Part shown: one piece after another, positions 1-9,995 of the stretch
Position numbering within the stretch: the first letter of the stretch is position 1
Layout of the letters: every line of letters starts with the position of its first letter
Assembly (NCBI GenBank): GCA_913019905.1
Contig: CAJVZD010000009.1
Coordinates: 62,001 to 126,000 of the forward strand
Source of the DNA: an uncultured Cellvibrionales bacterium
GTDB lineage: Bacteria; Pseudomonadota; Gammaproteobacteria; Pseudomonadales; Dasaniaceae
DNA length: 64,000 nt
Reading direction: 5' to 3'
The notes under the pieces: generated by a model
What the model was told of the DNA's origin: nothing
Database searches by the model: none
The model's input: the letters and a program-made list of their open reading frames with translations, nothing else
Made by a program: the position numbers and the translations under genes

Positions 1-1892
1 TTAGAAACAGCACCTTGTTGTTCGGCTGCGCTTGCGATTTGTACGCTCATTTCGGTTATCTTGTCGACGGATTCTCGCGCTTGCAATAGCGTAGCTGTGA
101 GACGTTCGGCCTGTTTAACGATGGCTTCCGCTTGTCCAGCGCCGTTTTTCATCGCGCTGACAGAAGAGCTTGCACCCGATTGTAGTATTCCTATCATGCT
201 CTCTATCTCACCCGCGGAGTTCTGGGTGTTTTGGGCCAGTGATCGAACCTCGTCCGCGACGACAGCAAAGCCTCGTCCCTGTTCGCCAGCCCTTGCCGCC
301 TCAATTGCCGCGTTTAGTGCGAGAAGGTTGGTTTGGTCTGCGATGCCCTTGATAACATCTAAAATACTACCGATATTTGCTGTTCCCTGCTCTAGCTCTT
401 GAATCAACCCCATCGTGTTGTTTAGTTCATTGGCAAGGTCTTGAATCCCTTGAACCGTTTCATCGACGACAGTGGTGCTGTTTTCTACTTGTGTACTAGC
501 ATGGTTGGCAGCTTGAGCTGCATCGTTTGTATTTCGGGATACCTCCTCAACAGTAGCACTCATTTCGGTTATTGCCGAAGCCACCTGATCGGTGGCTCGA
601 TGCTGCTCCAGAACGTTTTTTTGCGTTTCTTCAGTGATGACTGCGAGTTCGTGAGAAGCCGCTGCTTGTTGGGCTGCAGAGCTAGAAATATGAACGACCA
701 TTGTGTGCAGTTTTTTTACCATACTTTGCATCGCGGTCTGTAAAATACCGACTTCGTCTGTCTCGGTTATGTTTACATCGACGGTAAGATCTCCGTTAGC
801 AATATAGGAAGCAAGGCTTGCCACATTTGTAATTGCCCTGCTAATACCGCGTGCCACAAAATAGCCGATGACAATTATCATAATTGCTGAAAAAATCACC
901 AGAATCACCGCGATATTAAATAGCTCATCAGCCCGGGCGAATGCTTCGGCCTCGTCGATCTCCACTAATAGTGCCCACTGTGTTTCGCCGAAAGTTAAGG
1001 GACTATAACTGGACAACACCGGATTACCGTTGTAGTCGATAATGATATCAGATCCACTTTGACCACCCAGTGCTGCATTTGAGGCGTCGCTGTCAACGCC
1101 GTTCTGGTCTACTGTACCTGCAAAAGACGCTTGAACTGAATGGCCGTTCGGGTCCAAATAGGAGTCCGAACGCATAAGTTTGTCGGGGCCTACCAAATAT
1201 GATTCCCCGGTTTTCCCCATTCCTTCTCGTTGTTGCATTATTTCGTTTATTTTGTCCAAGGGTACTTGGAAAGCGATGTAGCCTTCCAATATCCCGCTTT
1301 CTTTGCCGGTAATTCCCGTCATCATAAAGGCCGCGGGTTCGTCGTTGGACGGCTTATAGGGAGCAAAGTCTGAGAGCGCGATATCTTTTGTCTTCAGACC
1401 TCTGACATTGTCAAACGCCTGTCCGATACTTGAGTCACGCAAATTTGAATCTGGAATTGTAACTCCGAGGTCAGATTCTCGCGCGTTAGAATAGATAATA
1501 GTTCCGTTAGTGTGAACGATAAAAAAATCATACCATTCCTGAGCTTTAGTGATTTCTGCGATTCTCTTGCCGTATTTGTCTGCCAGACGATTCCACTCAC
1601 CATCGCTAATACTTTCGTCTGCTTCGGTATACGCAGCCGAGAATTCTCGTAACGCTTGGGCTATAAAGGGGTCATAACGAAGGATGGATAAAGAAGTTTC
1701 CATTGACCGTATATAGTCACTAATTTGGACGTTCTTTATAGCGCGTATTGAATTTAATTGATTAAAAGCTTGAGCTTTCAGGGCATCGGTGGCCGTCGTA
1801 ATACTGACTATGGCGAACAGGGTTAATGGAATTAACGCCACGGTCAAAAACACCGCTATCAACTTATGGTTGAGTTTAGTAAACGAAAACAC
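1..1892 (-). CDS. methyl-accepting chemotaxis protein (C-terminus beyond window)
   Basis: Chemoreceptor read on the minus strand; 630 codons are visible and the frame is still open at base 1, so the last part is missing. It starts at a GTG (1892) behind GAGAGGG. An N-terminal membrane segment (about residues 9-30) is followed by a periplasmic sensory region of Cache type, with [16 protein letters not shown], then a second membrane segment, a HAMP region and the cytoplasmic signalling tip [18 protein letters not shown]. It would bind a small ligand outside and control a CheA-type kinase. No cheA, cheW or cheR is visible here; the nearest chemotaxis gene is the cheB-like gene at 3127, on the other strand. 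Ligand unknown. Confidence 0.93.
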   Translation of the reverse strand, partial: MFSFTKLNHKLIAVFLTVALIPLTLFAIVSITTATDALKAQAFNQLNSIRAIKNVQISDYIRSMETSLSILRYDPFIAQALREFSAAYTEADESISDGEWNRLADKYGKRIAEITKAQEWYDFFIVHTNGTIIYSNARESDLGVTIPDSNLRDSSIGQAFDNVRGLKTKDIALSDFAPYKPSNDEPAAFMMTGITGKESGILEGYIAFQVPLDKINEIMQQREGMGKTGESYLVGPDKLMRSDSYLDPNGHSVQASFAGTVDQNGVDSDASNAALGGQSGSDIIIDYNGNPVLSSYSPLTFGETQWALLVEIDEAEAFARADELFNIAVILVIFSAIMIIVIGYFVARGISRAITNVASLASYIANGDLTVDVNITETDEVGILQTAMQSMVKKLHTMVVHISSSAAQQAAASHELAVITEETQKNVLEQHRATDQVASAITEMSATVEEVSRNTNDAAQAANHASTQVENSTTVVDETVQGIQDLANELNNTMGLIQELEQGTANIGSILDVIKGIADQTNLLALNAAIEAARAGEQGRGFAVVADEVRSLAQNTQNSAGEIESMIGILQSGASSSVSAMKNGAGQAEAIVKQAERLTATLLQARESVDKITEMSVQIASAAEQQGAVS

Positions 1893-2612
1893 AGGATTTA
1901 CCCTCTCGCGGACTCAGACAAAATCATTGTGTTATTTAGAATGTAGCCTATCAGGTAAGTTTAGCGGAAAAACTCGCTTGCTGAGGGTTTGCTTATTCTA
2001 CTTTCCTATAAAAAGTCAGGTATGTGAGATCAATTTGGCGTAAGTAGATTTATCAATTGGGCTAACAGTCTCGGTATAGGTGGTCGAATCTGTCGGTGCT
2101 TTTCCTGTATTTTTCACGTTCGAAACTCAGGACATGGGTAACTGAATATTTGTCATTGTGCTTGGTTTTCTATTGCGATATTAGTGTGCTTGCGACAGCG
2201 ATGTCTGTATGAAAGGAGGCTTGATTCAAGTTATTGTCCAGCTACCTGTTCCGCTATTTTATTATTAAGATGTCGATTTAATAGCGTTGCCAGTTATTGT
2301 GGTATTCATCGAGACCCGCAGATATGATAGGCTTAAGGGCAGTGACTGGATTCAGACAGTCGGACATCGATGCCGGTTTATTGTGGCTACTTTCAGGCAA
2401 CAGTGAAAGTTAGTTTGGTACAGGAACGAACGCTCAAGGTGGCGCGGCTGTGGAAGACAGGCTCAATTGTTAATTAGTAGCGTACAGAGTTGTGAGTGGT
2501 TGTCGCCTGTAAATGGGGGGTGATTACCCAAATAGTGACGCGAGTTGCCGTTCAGTATTTGCGTTGTTCGTGCATTCGGCTGCGTATGTTCTGATATAGT
2601 TCTTCTATTTAA

Positions 2613-2664
2613 CCCACCCATTTGTCCCACCCATTAAGCCAATTCATATAGCCCTCCCATGAAC
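2613..2664. repeat. degenerate 13-bp tandem repeat, 4 units
   Basis: Four consecutive 13-bp units read cccacccatttgt, cccacccattaag, ccaattcatatag and ccctcccatgaac. The first two are nearly identical and the last two diverged. It is one of several unrelated short tandem repeats in intergenic DNA of this window. Confidence 0.6.
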
Positions 2665-2681
2665 ATGTATAGATAAGCGAA

Positions 2682-2715
2682 TTCAATTAACCTATTTTAC
2701 GAAAGGTTAATTGAA
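2682..2715. repeat. perfect 12-bp inverted repeat (hairpin or operator)
   Basis: Arms TTCAATTAACCT (2682-2693) and AGGTTAATTGAA (2704-2715) are exact reverse complements around a 10-base spacer. No T-run follows on either strand, so it is not a standard terminator. It lies 410 bp upstream of the cheB-like gene. A protein-binding site or an RNA hairpin are both possible. Confidence 0.7.
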
Positions 2716-2838
2716 GCCCCGGCGGCATTCTGCGAGAAAATAACTATTCGCGGGCATATAGAAAATCAATTTTTGGCATCGTTCATGTTCAGGCAAGTCG
2801 GGGTATTGCAGCCTGTTTACGTAAAGGATTGTCCAGGA

Positions 2839-2860
2839 CACGAGCACTTGAGTGCTCGTG
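2839..2860. repeat. perfect GC-rich inverted repeat
   Basis: Arms CACGAGCAC (2839-2847) and GTGCTCGTG (2852-2860) flank TTGA. No poly-T follows on the plus strand (AAAATG follows), so an operator-like palindrome is more likely than a terminator. It lies about 270 bp before the cheB-like start. Confidence 0.65.
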
Positions 2861-3126
2861 AAAATGATTGGCTATAGATCGGTTCGCTATTGGCAGATTG
2901 GCCGGTATTAGAATGAGATACCTATTTTCTTCGTAAGCGAGCCGAATTCATTCGCATGGCTGGTAAAGATTTAAGCTTCAGACTATTATCAGATCAGTGA
3001 TATTAGTTGTGTTCGTTAGCACTAGGCCAAATAGCTTACATCTTATTGTATTCAGTAGTTGTAATGAGATTTGTCGAGACGGCATTGTTCAAATTTAACG
3101 TATATTGAGAGTGACAGACGAGGCTT

Positions 3127-4185
3127 ATGGCAAAAAAAATAAAGGTTCTTATTGTAGACGATTCGGAACTGATCAGGGTTGTGTTACGCGAAATTCTTTC
3201 TTCCGACGAGGGGATTGAAGTGGTTGGTGTTGCCGACGATCCCTATGATGCGCGTGAAAAGATTAAATTGCTGTCTCCTGATGTGATGACCCTCGATATT
3301 GAAATGCCGAGAATGGATGGTATTACGTTTTTAGGGCATATCATGCGGCTTAGGCCGTTGCCTGTCGTTATGATCTCAACGCTGACTCAAAAAGGTGCGG
3401 ACGCAACGATGGAGGCACTTGAGTTAGGGGCCGTAGATTTTGTGTCCAAGCCGACTGTGAATGTAAAAAACGAACTCAGCATGTTGAGTGCGGATATTAT
3501 TAGCAAGGTTAAGAGTGCAGGCAAGGTAAATATCTCGGCATTAGAAGGAAATATAAATCAGAAACAATTTTCCAAGCCTATCAAGCCATTACCGAGTAAA
3601 GCCCTGAACAATAAAGTTAGACTTATTGCTATAGGTGCATCAACAGGTGGTACCGAAGCAACAAAAGCCGTTCTCAGCGGACTTCCGGAAAATATGCCAC
3701 CTATTATCGTGGTTCAACATATGCCCCCTGGGTTTACGGCGTCTTATGCTCAACGTTTGAATAATTTGGTGAAGCTGACGGTCGAGGAGTTTTGTGATTC
3801 AGGACAGGTTCTCAAAGATAATCATGTCTATGTTGCCCATGGTGGCTTTCACATGGAGATACGCCGTGAAGCTGGAATATTGAAGGCTTTTGTAAATGAC
3901 GGTGCGCCTGTTAATCGCCACAAACCATCGGTCGATGTGATGTTTGATTCGGTGGCAGCCTCTTGTGGCTCGAAGGCGATTGGCGTTTTATTGACGGGTA
4001 TGGGAATCGACGGTGCGAGTGGCCTCGGTAAAATGCGCGGCGCCGGGGCGGTAACTATAGCGCAGGACGAGAAAACGTCAGTGGTATGGGGAATGCCGCG
4101 AGTCGCCATACAGCAGGAAGCTGCCGTTGAGGTATTACCCATAGGAAACATAGGGAGATACCTGGTTGAAAAGTGCTATGGTTAA
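3127..4185 (+). CDS. cheB: chemotaxis response regulator protein-glutamate methylesterase (CheB)
   Basis: 352 aa, standard CheB length. An N-terminal receiver domain (about 1-125) has the acidic pair VDD, phospho-acceptor D57 (TLDIEMPRMDG) and the KP pair in VDFVSKP. A short linker leads to the CheB methylesterase domain (about 165-350) with the nucleophile motif GASTGG (S172), HMPPGFT and GMGIDGASG. The family removes methyl groups from, and deamidates, receptor glutamates/glutamines when phosphorylated by CheA. ATG start at 3127. It is the first of three plus-strand signalling genes (Hpt, REC-GGDEF), an arrangement recalling Wsp-type clusters, but cheR and cheA are absent from view. Confidence 0.95.
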   Translation: MAKKIKVLIVDDSELIRVVLREILSSDEGIEVVGVADDPYDAREKIKLLSPDVMTLDIEMPRMDGITFLGHIMRLRPLPVVMISTLTQKGADATMEALELGAVDFVSKPTVNVKNELSMLSADIISKVKSAGKVNISALEGNINQKQFSKPIKPLPSKALNNKVRLIAIGASTGGTEATKAVLSGLPENMPPIIVVQHMPPGFTASYAQRLNNLVKLTVEEFCDSGQVLKDNHVYVAHGGFHMEIRREAGILKAFVNDGAPVNRHKPSVDVMFDSVAASCGSKAIGVLLTGMGIDGASGLGKMRGAGAVTIAQDEKTSVVWGMPRVAIQQEAAVEVLPIGNIGRYLVEKCYG

Positions 4186-4364
4186 GGTAGAAGAAAATAT
4201 ATCCGGTGTTTTATTGAAAACAAATATTTGAAAAAGTGATTGTCATCGAAAGTTTTTAGTCAAATGTTCTTAAGTCGCTTCGATTTTCGAATAAGGCAAG
4301 TTGATCTGAAAGACTTGGAGAGCCATCAATAAAACAACTTGGTCTGTGGTAGGGGGAGTATTCT

Positions 4365-4985
4365 TTGAGTTCTAAGAGCGTATGGGATAAAGAACAAGCG
4401 CTATCGCGAATGCGGGGACGTGTTGATCGACTGATGATGCTGGTGGAAATGTTCCCGGGCGAAACATCGAGCTACATGACAAATATAGATCAAGCCTTGC
4501 TAGATGGCGATGAGCAGACTTTGCGTGCTATGGGGCATGCGCTAAAAGGGGTTGCTGGTACCTTGAGCGCGCATCAATTGCAGGAGGCGGCCGAGGGCTT
4601 GGAACTAGCGGCATCGACAGATAATAAAGAGGATGTCGCTGCTGTTTATCCCGTGTTAAAACGCAGTTATAGTGAATTTACACAATTGCTTCAAAGAGAA
4701 GTTGACGCATTTAATGCAGGGCAACCAACAGAAGTTGAGGAGGAAGTTCCTTCTATTTCCCTCAATACATTTTTAAGTCAGCTTGCGCAGCGTTTAAGGA
4801 ATAGTGATTACGTTGACCCCACTGAACTAAAGCAGCTAAGCCCGTTTCTACAAGAGCCCGAAAAAATAGAGCTGCTTGAATCTTTGCGGGGCCACATTAG
4901 CCAGTTTGATAATTTAGCTGCCTTAAAAACCCTGGAACAGTTAGCAACGTCCGAGGGTATTGCTCTCGCACGTTCATCAGAGTAG
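4365..4985 (+). CDS. free-standing Hpt-domain phosphotransfer protein
   Basis: 206 aa from a TTG start (4365) with a strong AGGGGGAG site at 4351-4358. The N-terminal half is a histidine phosphotransfer domain with the motif MGHALKGVAGTLSA; H58 is the expected phosphorylated histidine. The first residues (VWDKEQALSRMRG) look like Hpt modules normally found at the C-terminus of hybrid kinases, but here the gene stands alone. The C-terminal half (about 125-206) is helical and unrecognised. It ends 10 bp before the next gene and probably shares its transcript, so it may relay phosphate to that receiver domain or to the hybrid kinase at 7068. Confidence 0.85.
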   Translation: MSSKSVWDKEQALSRMRGRVDRLMMLVEMFPGETSSYMTNIDQALLDGDEQTLRAMGHALKGVAGTLSAHQLQEAAEGLELAASTDNKEDVAAVYPVLKRSYSEFTQLLQREVDAFNAGQPTEVEEEVPSISLNTFLSQLAQRLRNSDYVDPTELKQLSPFLQEPEKIELLESLRGHISQFDNLAALKTLEQLATSEGIALARSSE

Positions 4986-4995
4986 ATAGAACCTC

Positions 4996-5880
4996 TTGAT
5001 TGAAAAAAGACCTACAATACTCATTGTTGACGACTCACCCGCCAACATTCAGGCGCTCGCCCAATTACTTGCGGGCGACTACCAGGTTAAAGTCGCAAAA
5101 GATGGTTTGCGGTGTCTTGAGCTGGCGTCTGCAGATTCGGAGATCGATCTAATTTTGTTAGATATCGAAATGCCCGAAATGACGGGTTATGAGGTATGTG
5201 CTAAGTTAAAAGCCAATTCGGCTACCGAAAATATCCCCGTCATCTTCATAACGGGTAAAAACGCGATAGAAGATGAGGTGTATGGATTCGAGCTCGGCGC
5301 AATCGATTACATTACTAAGCCTTTTCAGCCTATTATTGTAGAAGCTCGAGTCAAGACCCATGTCACCATTAAACGTCAAAGTGATACTCTGGAGAGAATG
5401 GCCTTAAGGGATCATCTAACTGACCTTTATAATCGCCACTATCTAATGGACATCGCTCCCAAAAAAATTGCCAACGCTCAACGCCATAAAAATCCCTTAA
5501 GTTTAGTTGTCCTGGATATCGACCATTTTAAAAATATTAACGACCAGTATGGTCATGATTTTGGTGACGAGGTACTAATTGGCTTTTCTCGTTTGTTGGA
5601 AGAATTTTGCCGGAAAGAGGACGTGGTTGCTCGCTTTGGCGGGGAAGAGTTTGTACTTATCATCGATCATTGTGACGCCGCATCGTGTGTAGCGAAAATG
5701 AAGCGGTTATGTGCGGATATAGAAAAACTCAAACCCAATGGAATTACAGTAACGTCGAGTTTCGGCGTTACATCTTTGCAGGAAAAAGATACTGGCTTCG
5801 ACGAACTTTTTAATCGTGCTGACAGTGCCGTGTATACGGCAAAGGCAGATGGAAGAAATTGTGTACGGCTGCAAGAGTAG
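4996..5880 (+). CDS. response regulator diguanylate cyclase (REC-GGDEF)
   Basis: 294 aa from a TTG start. The receiver domain (about 6-122) has VDD, phospho-acceptor D56 (LLDIEMPEMTG) and TKPF. The GGDEF domain (about 135-292) has active motif GGEEF (215-219), DIDHFKNIND for metal/GTP binding, and an inhibitory-site RxxD (R206-D209) exactly five residues upstream, so product feedback is predicted. The family makes cyclic di-GMP from GTP when phosphorylated. The 10-bp gap after the Hpt gene implies an operon. Layout resembles WspR, but the close link to Hpt is different. Confidence 0.95.
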   Translation: MIEKRPTILIVDDSPANIQALAQLLAGDYQVKVAKDGLRCLELASADSEIDLILLDIEMPEMTGYEVCAKLKANSATENIPVIFITGKNAIEDEVYGFELGAIDYITKPFQPIIVEARVKTHVTIKRQSDTLERMALRDHLTDLYNRHYLMDIAPKKIANAQRHKNPLSLVVLDIDHFKNINDQYGHDFGDEVLIGFSRLLEEFCRKEDVVARFGGEEFVLIIDHCDAASCVAKMKRLCADIEKLKPNGITVTSSFGVTSLQEKDTGFDELFNRADSAVYTAKADGRNCVRLQE

Positions 5881-6086
5881 GCCAGTAAGTTGAATCTTAG
5901 GGGCGTGAGAAGCTGTATTGGAAAATGGCATACCGTTGATGTAGATGATGTGCTGGGCCTGGGATAAAACTGGCGAGAACATCGTAAGTTTGCCGTTTAT
6001 GTTATCGACTTTGATTTGATTAAACTGACCTTTACCGGTCGTTTTGTCTACCTAGATCGTTACCGAATAGATTTATAAGGGGAACT

Positions 6087-7040
6087 ATGTATAGCAGAAT
6101 AATAATAACTTTACTGGCCTTTGTGTTGATATCTTGTTCACCAGAGGAAAAGAGCCCGGTAACCATTGCGATCAACCCTTGGCCAGGGTACGAACTGTTG
6201 TATTTGGCTGAGAAAAAGAAGTTTTTTTCCGAAGTTGGTGCTAATGTTAAATTGCTGCAATTAGGCTCTCTGGCAGATGCGCAGCGAGCGTACTTGAACG
6301 GATATGCCGATGGCTTTACCAGTACATTGATTGAATCCGTTCAGGCTCAAGTACTGGGTAGCGAACCACTTAATATTGTCATGGTAACCGATTACTCTAG
6401 TGGGGCCGACGTGATTGTGGCCGGAAAAGACATTGACGATGTTAGCCAATTACTCAACCGAAACGTAGGGGCCGAAGTGTCCTCGTTAGGAATCTTTATG
6501 TTGCAGCGGGCTTTGGAAAAGTCAGCTCTTTCCTTAGATGATGTTAACTTAATCAATGTCGAACAGTCTGAAGGGAAAAGTGCGTTAGCTGGGGGTAAAA
6601 TTGACGCCTTTGTTTCTTATCCACCGGTTTCTATCGAAATTCTCAAAAATAAAGATTACCACAGTATTTTTACGAGTAACGAGATTCCCAAAGAAGTCAT
6701 TGATGTGGTTTCTATTTCGAAATCCGCGCTTAAAAACAATCCAGAGCTGGTGCGACAGTTACACGACGCCTGGAAGATGGCTCAAAAGTATTATGTGGAA
6801 TTCCCAGAGGAGGCCATTGAGATTATGGCGGCGCGAGAAAATATCTCTCCGCAGGATTTCCAGGCAATTTTACAGGACGAATTAGTGATCCTGGATATAG
6901 AAGAGCAAAAAGCACTGCTGCAACCAGATGGCCAATTGGAAGATAATTTACGCAGTGTATGTGAGGCTTTGGTTCATGTTGGTTCACTCGAAACTGACTG
7001 CGTTAAGCTGCCTAATATGTTGTACAAACTGAAAAATTAA
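6087..7040 (+). CDS. NMT1/SsuA-like solute-binding lipoprotein
   Basis: 317 aa. The signal peptide ends in a lipobox (LISC, lipidated Cys17), so the mature protein is membrane-anchored in the periplasm. The fold is the type-2 binding protein of the NMT1/THI5/taurine group (VTIAINPWPGYELLYLAEKKKFF, then NRNVGAEVSSLGIFMLQRAL). There is no ABC permease or ATPase nearby. Instead a hybrid histidine kinase starts 27 bp downstream, suggesting that this protein presents a ligand to the kinase rather than feeding a transporter; that is inference. ATG start after AAGGGGAA. Ligand unknown. Confidence 0.88.
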   Translation: MYSRIIITLLAFVLISCSPEEKSPVTIAINPWPGYELLYLAEKKKFFSEVGANVKLLQLGSLADAQRAYLNGYADGFTSTLIESVQAQVLGSEPLNIVMVTDYSSGADVIVAGKDIDDVSQLLNRNVGAEVSSLGIFMLQRALEKSALSLDDVNLINVEQSEGKSALAGGKIDAFVSYPPVSIEILKNKDYHSIFTSNEIPKEVIDVVSISKSALKNNPELVRQLHDAWKMAQKYYVEFPEEAIEIMAARENISPQDFQAILQDELVILDIEEQKALLQPDGQLEDNLRSVCEALVHVGSLETDCVKLPNMLYKLKN

Positions 7041-7067
7041 ACGCCTAATTTCAGGACTATCATTGGT

Positions 7068-9995
7068 ATGGGTATGCTTGACCGGTTTAAGTCATCGCTC
7101 GCTATTAAATTAAATATCGCCATCATTGCGATTAGTTTTTTGGTTTTGGCTGTTAGTAGTGTGGCATTTAATTACAGTTCCCAAAATTCAATTAGCCGAC
7201 AAATAGAGACCGAACTAAGTTATATCACCGGTTGGTTAGTGATGGCTGTTGAAACGAGCACCGATCGTGGTCATATACAGAGTGCTATAGCCCGCCTCGC
7301 GGTACGCGACAACATTGTTCATATTAGAATTATAAACGTTAAGTCGGATGAAATTATTGCTGATAACGACTTTTCAAAAATTGATAAGTCAGCACGGGAT
7401 TTAAAGAACGAACGCGAAAAGATACTGTTAGAGCAATTCAAAGTAGACGGTTTGAAAAGAACGGTTGCAGCTAGTGGTGATGGCATTCGCTACCATGTAA
7501 TGCCGACGACACTGATCGACCCTGAAGTCAATCGCCTACGTCCGTTTGTTATCCTCGTAGCCTATGACGAACGTAGTATTATGCAAGAGTCAAAAAATGA
7601 CGGGTTATTTTTGGCTGCGATCTTCATTGGAGGCATATTAACGCTACTTATCGCGAGTTATTTTGTGCAGTTTCGAATACTACTAAATCCTTTGTCCCGC
7701 ATGATTAGAGCAATTGATCGGCGCAATGAAAACAACTCTTTTAGTCCTTTGCCGGTACACAGTGCCGATGCGTTAGGGATTCTTGCGCAGCGCTATAATG
7801 AATCCGCACGATCGAGGGAGATGCGTGAAAAGGAACTTACTGACACAAGAAAACACCGAGACGGAATAACTAACACGGTACCAGTCTTATTGGCGTATGT
7901 CGATACGGTCCCAAGTTATCAATTTGTAAACAAACAGTATGAGCGTAGTTTTAATCTCGAATTGGAGGCATTTAAAAATCGGCCATTTTTGGACGGGGTC
8001 AGTGGCGATTTAATCAGTATTGCTGAGTCTCACGTTAATAAAGTACTGGCTGGCGAAGCAACGTCTTTTGAGGCGGAAATGGTTTTTGCAGATGAAAAGG
8101 TTCATCAGCTAAACTGCACATATTCCCCGGATAAATCATCCGATGGTGCTGTTCTTGGTTTTTTCGTCTGTATCGAAGATATTTCGGTCACAAAAGGTGT
8201 CGAGCGAAAGTTGGAGAAATATGCGCAGAATCTCGAGCTGAAAACCTGGGAGCTTGAAGATGAAAAAGAAAAAGCTGAAAGTGCAACTCGCGCAAAATCT
8301 GAGTTTCTAGCGGGGATGAGCCACGAAATTCGCACTCCAATAAATGGTGTGATGGGAATGTTGAATTTGCTGTCCCGACGCGGCGAGCTGAATCAGCAGC
8401 AAAATCATTATCTTAATCTCGCCATGTCCAGCGCAAATTCTCTCCTATCGCTAATAAACGATATTTTGGATTTCTCTAAAATTGAAGCGGGGAAAATGGA
8501 GTTGGAGTTGTTGGATTTCAATTTGACAAGCCATCTCGAAGACTTTATTTCAGTGATGGCCGTGTCGGCACAACAGAAAGGACTGCAAGTTATTTTGGAT
8601 GTTTCGCAGGTCGGCATTACAAGTGTCAGAGGTGACCCGGGGCGAATTCGTCAGATTCTTACCAATTTGGTGAGTAACTCCATAAAATTTACCGAGAGCG
8701 GCGAAATACTCGTTAAGATCATTCTTAATGAGGTGGGTGGTCAATTGCGCTTAACTGGAATTGTTGAAGATACAGGCATCGGCATTTCAGAAAGTCAGAT
8801 AGACAAGTTGTTTCTTTCCTTCACGCAGGTCGATGCGTCTACGACTCGCAAATATGGCGGCACCGGATTAGGTTTGACAATTTGTAAGCAGCTTTGCGAG
8901 TTAATGGATGGTGACATTCAGGTAAGCAGTGAAGAAGGGCAGGGTAGCCGCTTCGAGTTTTCTATCCAGTTGGAAAAAAGTGAGTCCGTACAAGCGGTGT
9001 TACCACGAGTCGATTTGAAGAGTTCTAATATCCTTATTGTGGATGACAATGCAACGGCCCGAACGGCGCTGCGCGACCAGTTACAGCGCTGGGGGGCGCC
9101 TGTTACAGAAGCTAGTGATGCCGAAGCTGCTATGGTACTACTCGGCAATAGTGACGCCCGATTCTCGATCGTAATAATAGAAATGGAAATGGCTGATATA
9201 AATGGCGCAGAACTAGGGCGGCGTATTCTCAACGATGCTCGTCATAAAGCAATTAAACTTATAATTATGACATCGAATAATTCTCGCGGAGATGCAAAGT
9301 ATTTTGCTGATCTTGGGTTTCGTGGATATTTGCCGAAGCCTGTCACGCTTTCCGATTTATACAATTCTCTATTGGTGCTCGCTGATGGCGGTGAGGCATT
9401 AGATAAAGCAGAACCGTTAGTTACTCATCATTATTTGAAAAGTCTGGCGGGTGCAGGCGCAGACGTAGACACACGGACTGACACAGCTTCAAACTCAAAC
9501 TCAAACTCAAACTCAGGCTCAGGCTCAAGCTCTGGATCTGGATCTGGCTCAGAAGTGGCGTCTGCGGTAGAAGCGTCGCGAGCCAAGGCGAAAATCCTGC
9601 TCGTTGAAGACAACCGTATTAATCAAATCGTGGCCTCTGGTCTTTTGGAGGATCTAGGTTTTATCGTTGATATAGCGAATAACGGGGCAGAGGCAATAAC
9701 CACGCTAAGCAAAGCGCCTGAAAGCGATCCGTACAATCTGGTCTTGATGGATTGTCAAATGCCGGTGATGGATGGCTATGAATGTAGTACCCAGATTCGT
9801 GATGGGGTTGCCCTGAATAGGAATCAAAATATTCCGATTTTAGCCATGACGGCTAATGCGATGCAAGGTGATCGTGAAAAATGTCTTGAGGCTGGAATGA
9901 GTGATTACTTGTCCAAGCCAATCGATGAAGACGCATTGGTCGAAAAACTGAGGTTCTGGCTGAATATGAGTGAGGCCGAATTACCAACTCAATGA
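7068..9995 (+). CDS. hybrid sensor histidine kinase with two receiver domains
   Basis: 975 aa, inner membrane. TM1 at about 14-34, a periplasmic domain, TM2 at about 180-202, a HAMP-like stretch, a PAS-like domain (about 265-380), HisKA with [13 protein letters not shown] (H419), HATPase with DTGIGIS and GGTGLGL, then two receivers. Receiver 1 (about 650-780) has Glu705 (IVIIEMEM) where the phospho-Asp belongs. Receiver 2 (about 840-965) is intact, with D895 ([11 protein letters not shown]). They are joined by a Ser/Asn/Gly linker coded by a hexamer repeat. Architecture is BarA/TorS-like but there is no C-terminal Hpt; the separate Hpt protein at 4365 could supply it. Follows the lipoprotein gene by 27 bp, so likely an operon. 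Confidence 0.93.
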   Translation: MGMLDRFKSSLAIKLNIAIIAISFLVLAVSSVAFNYSSQNSISRQIETELSYITGWLVMAVETSTDRGHIQSAIARLAVRDNIVHIRIINVKSDEIIADNDFSKIDKSARDLKNEREKILLEQFKVDGLKRTVAASGDGIRYHVMPTTLIDPEVNRLRPFVILVAYDERSIMQESKNDGLFLAAIFIGGILTLLIASYFVQFRILLNPLSRMIRAIDRRNENNSFSPLPVHSADALGILAQRYNESARSREMREKELTDTRKHRDGITNTVPVLLAYVDTVPSYQFVNKQYERSFNLELEAFKNRPFLDGVSGDLISIAESHVNKVLAGEATSFEAEMVFADEKVHQLNCTYSPDKSSDGAVLGFFVCIEDISVTKGVERKLEKYAQNLELKTWELEDEKEKAESATRAKSEFLAGMSHEIRTPINGVMGMLNLLSRRGELNQQQNHYLNLAMSSANSLLSLINDILDFSKIEAGKMELELLDFNLTSHLEDFISVMAVSAQQKGLQVILDVSQVGITSVRGDPGRIRQILTNLVSNSIKFTESGEILVKIILNEVGGQLRLTGIVEDTGIGISESQIDKLFLSFTQVDASTTRKYGGTGLGLTICKQLCELMDGDIQVSSEEGQGSRFEFSIQLEKSESVQAVLPRVDLKSSNILIVDDNATARTALRDQLQRWGAPVTEASDAEAAMVLLGNSDARFSIVIIEMEMADINGAELGRRILNDARHKAIKLIIMTSNNSRGDAKYFADLGFRGYLPKPVTLSDLYNSLLVLADGGEALDKAEPLVTHHYLKSLAGAGADVDTRTDTASNSNSNSNSGSGSSSGSGSGSEVASAVEASRAKAKILLVEDNRINQIVASGLLEDLGFIVDIANNGAEAITTLSKAPESDPYNLVLMDCQMPVMDGYECSTQIRDGVALNRNQNIPILAMTANAMQGDREKCLEAGMSDYLSKPIDEDALVEKLRFWLNMSEAELPTQ
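9489..9551 (+). repeat. in-frame hexanucleotide repeat coding a Ser-rich linker
   Basis: About ten hexamers related to aactca/ggctca/ggatct run in phase with the kinase frame and encode alternating Asn-Ser then Gly-Ser between the two receiver domains. Unit number could vary by slippage without breaking the frame. Confidence 0.8.

Larger units (their letters stand above)
1893..3126. other. long intergenic region between divergent chemoreceptor and cheB genes
   Basis: More than 1.2 kb without a convincing reading frame; the one called frame inside (to 2043) is short and resembles nothing. It holds a 13-bp tandem repeat (2613-2664) and two strong inverted repeats (2682-2715, 2839-2860), listed separately. 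The rest shows no recognisable protein or RNA remnant. Confidence 0.6.
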
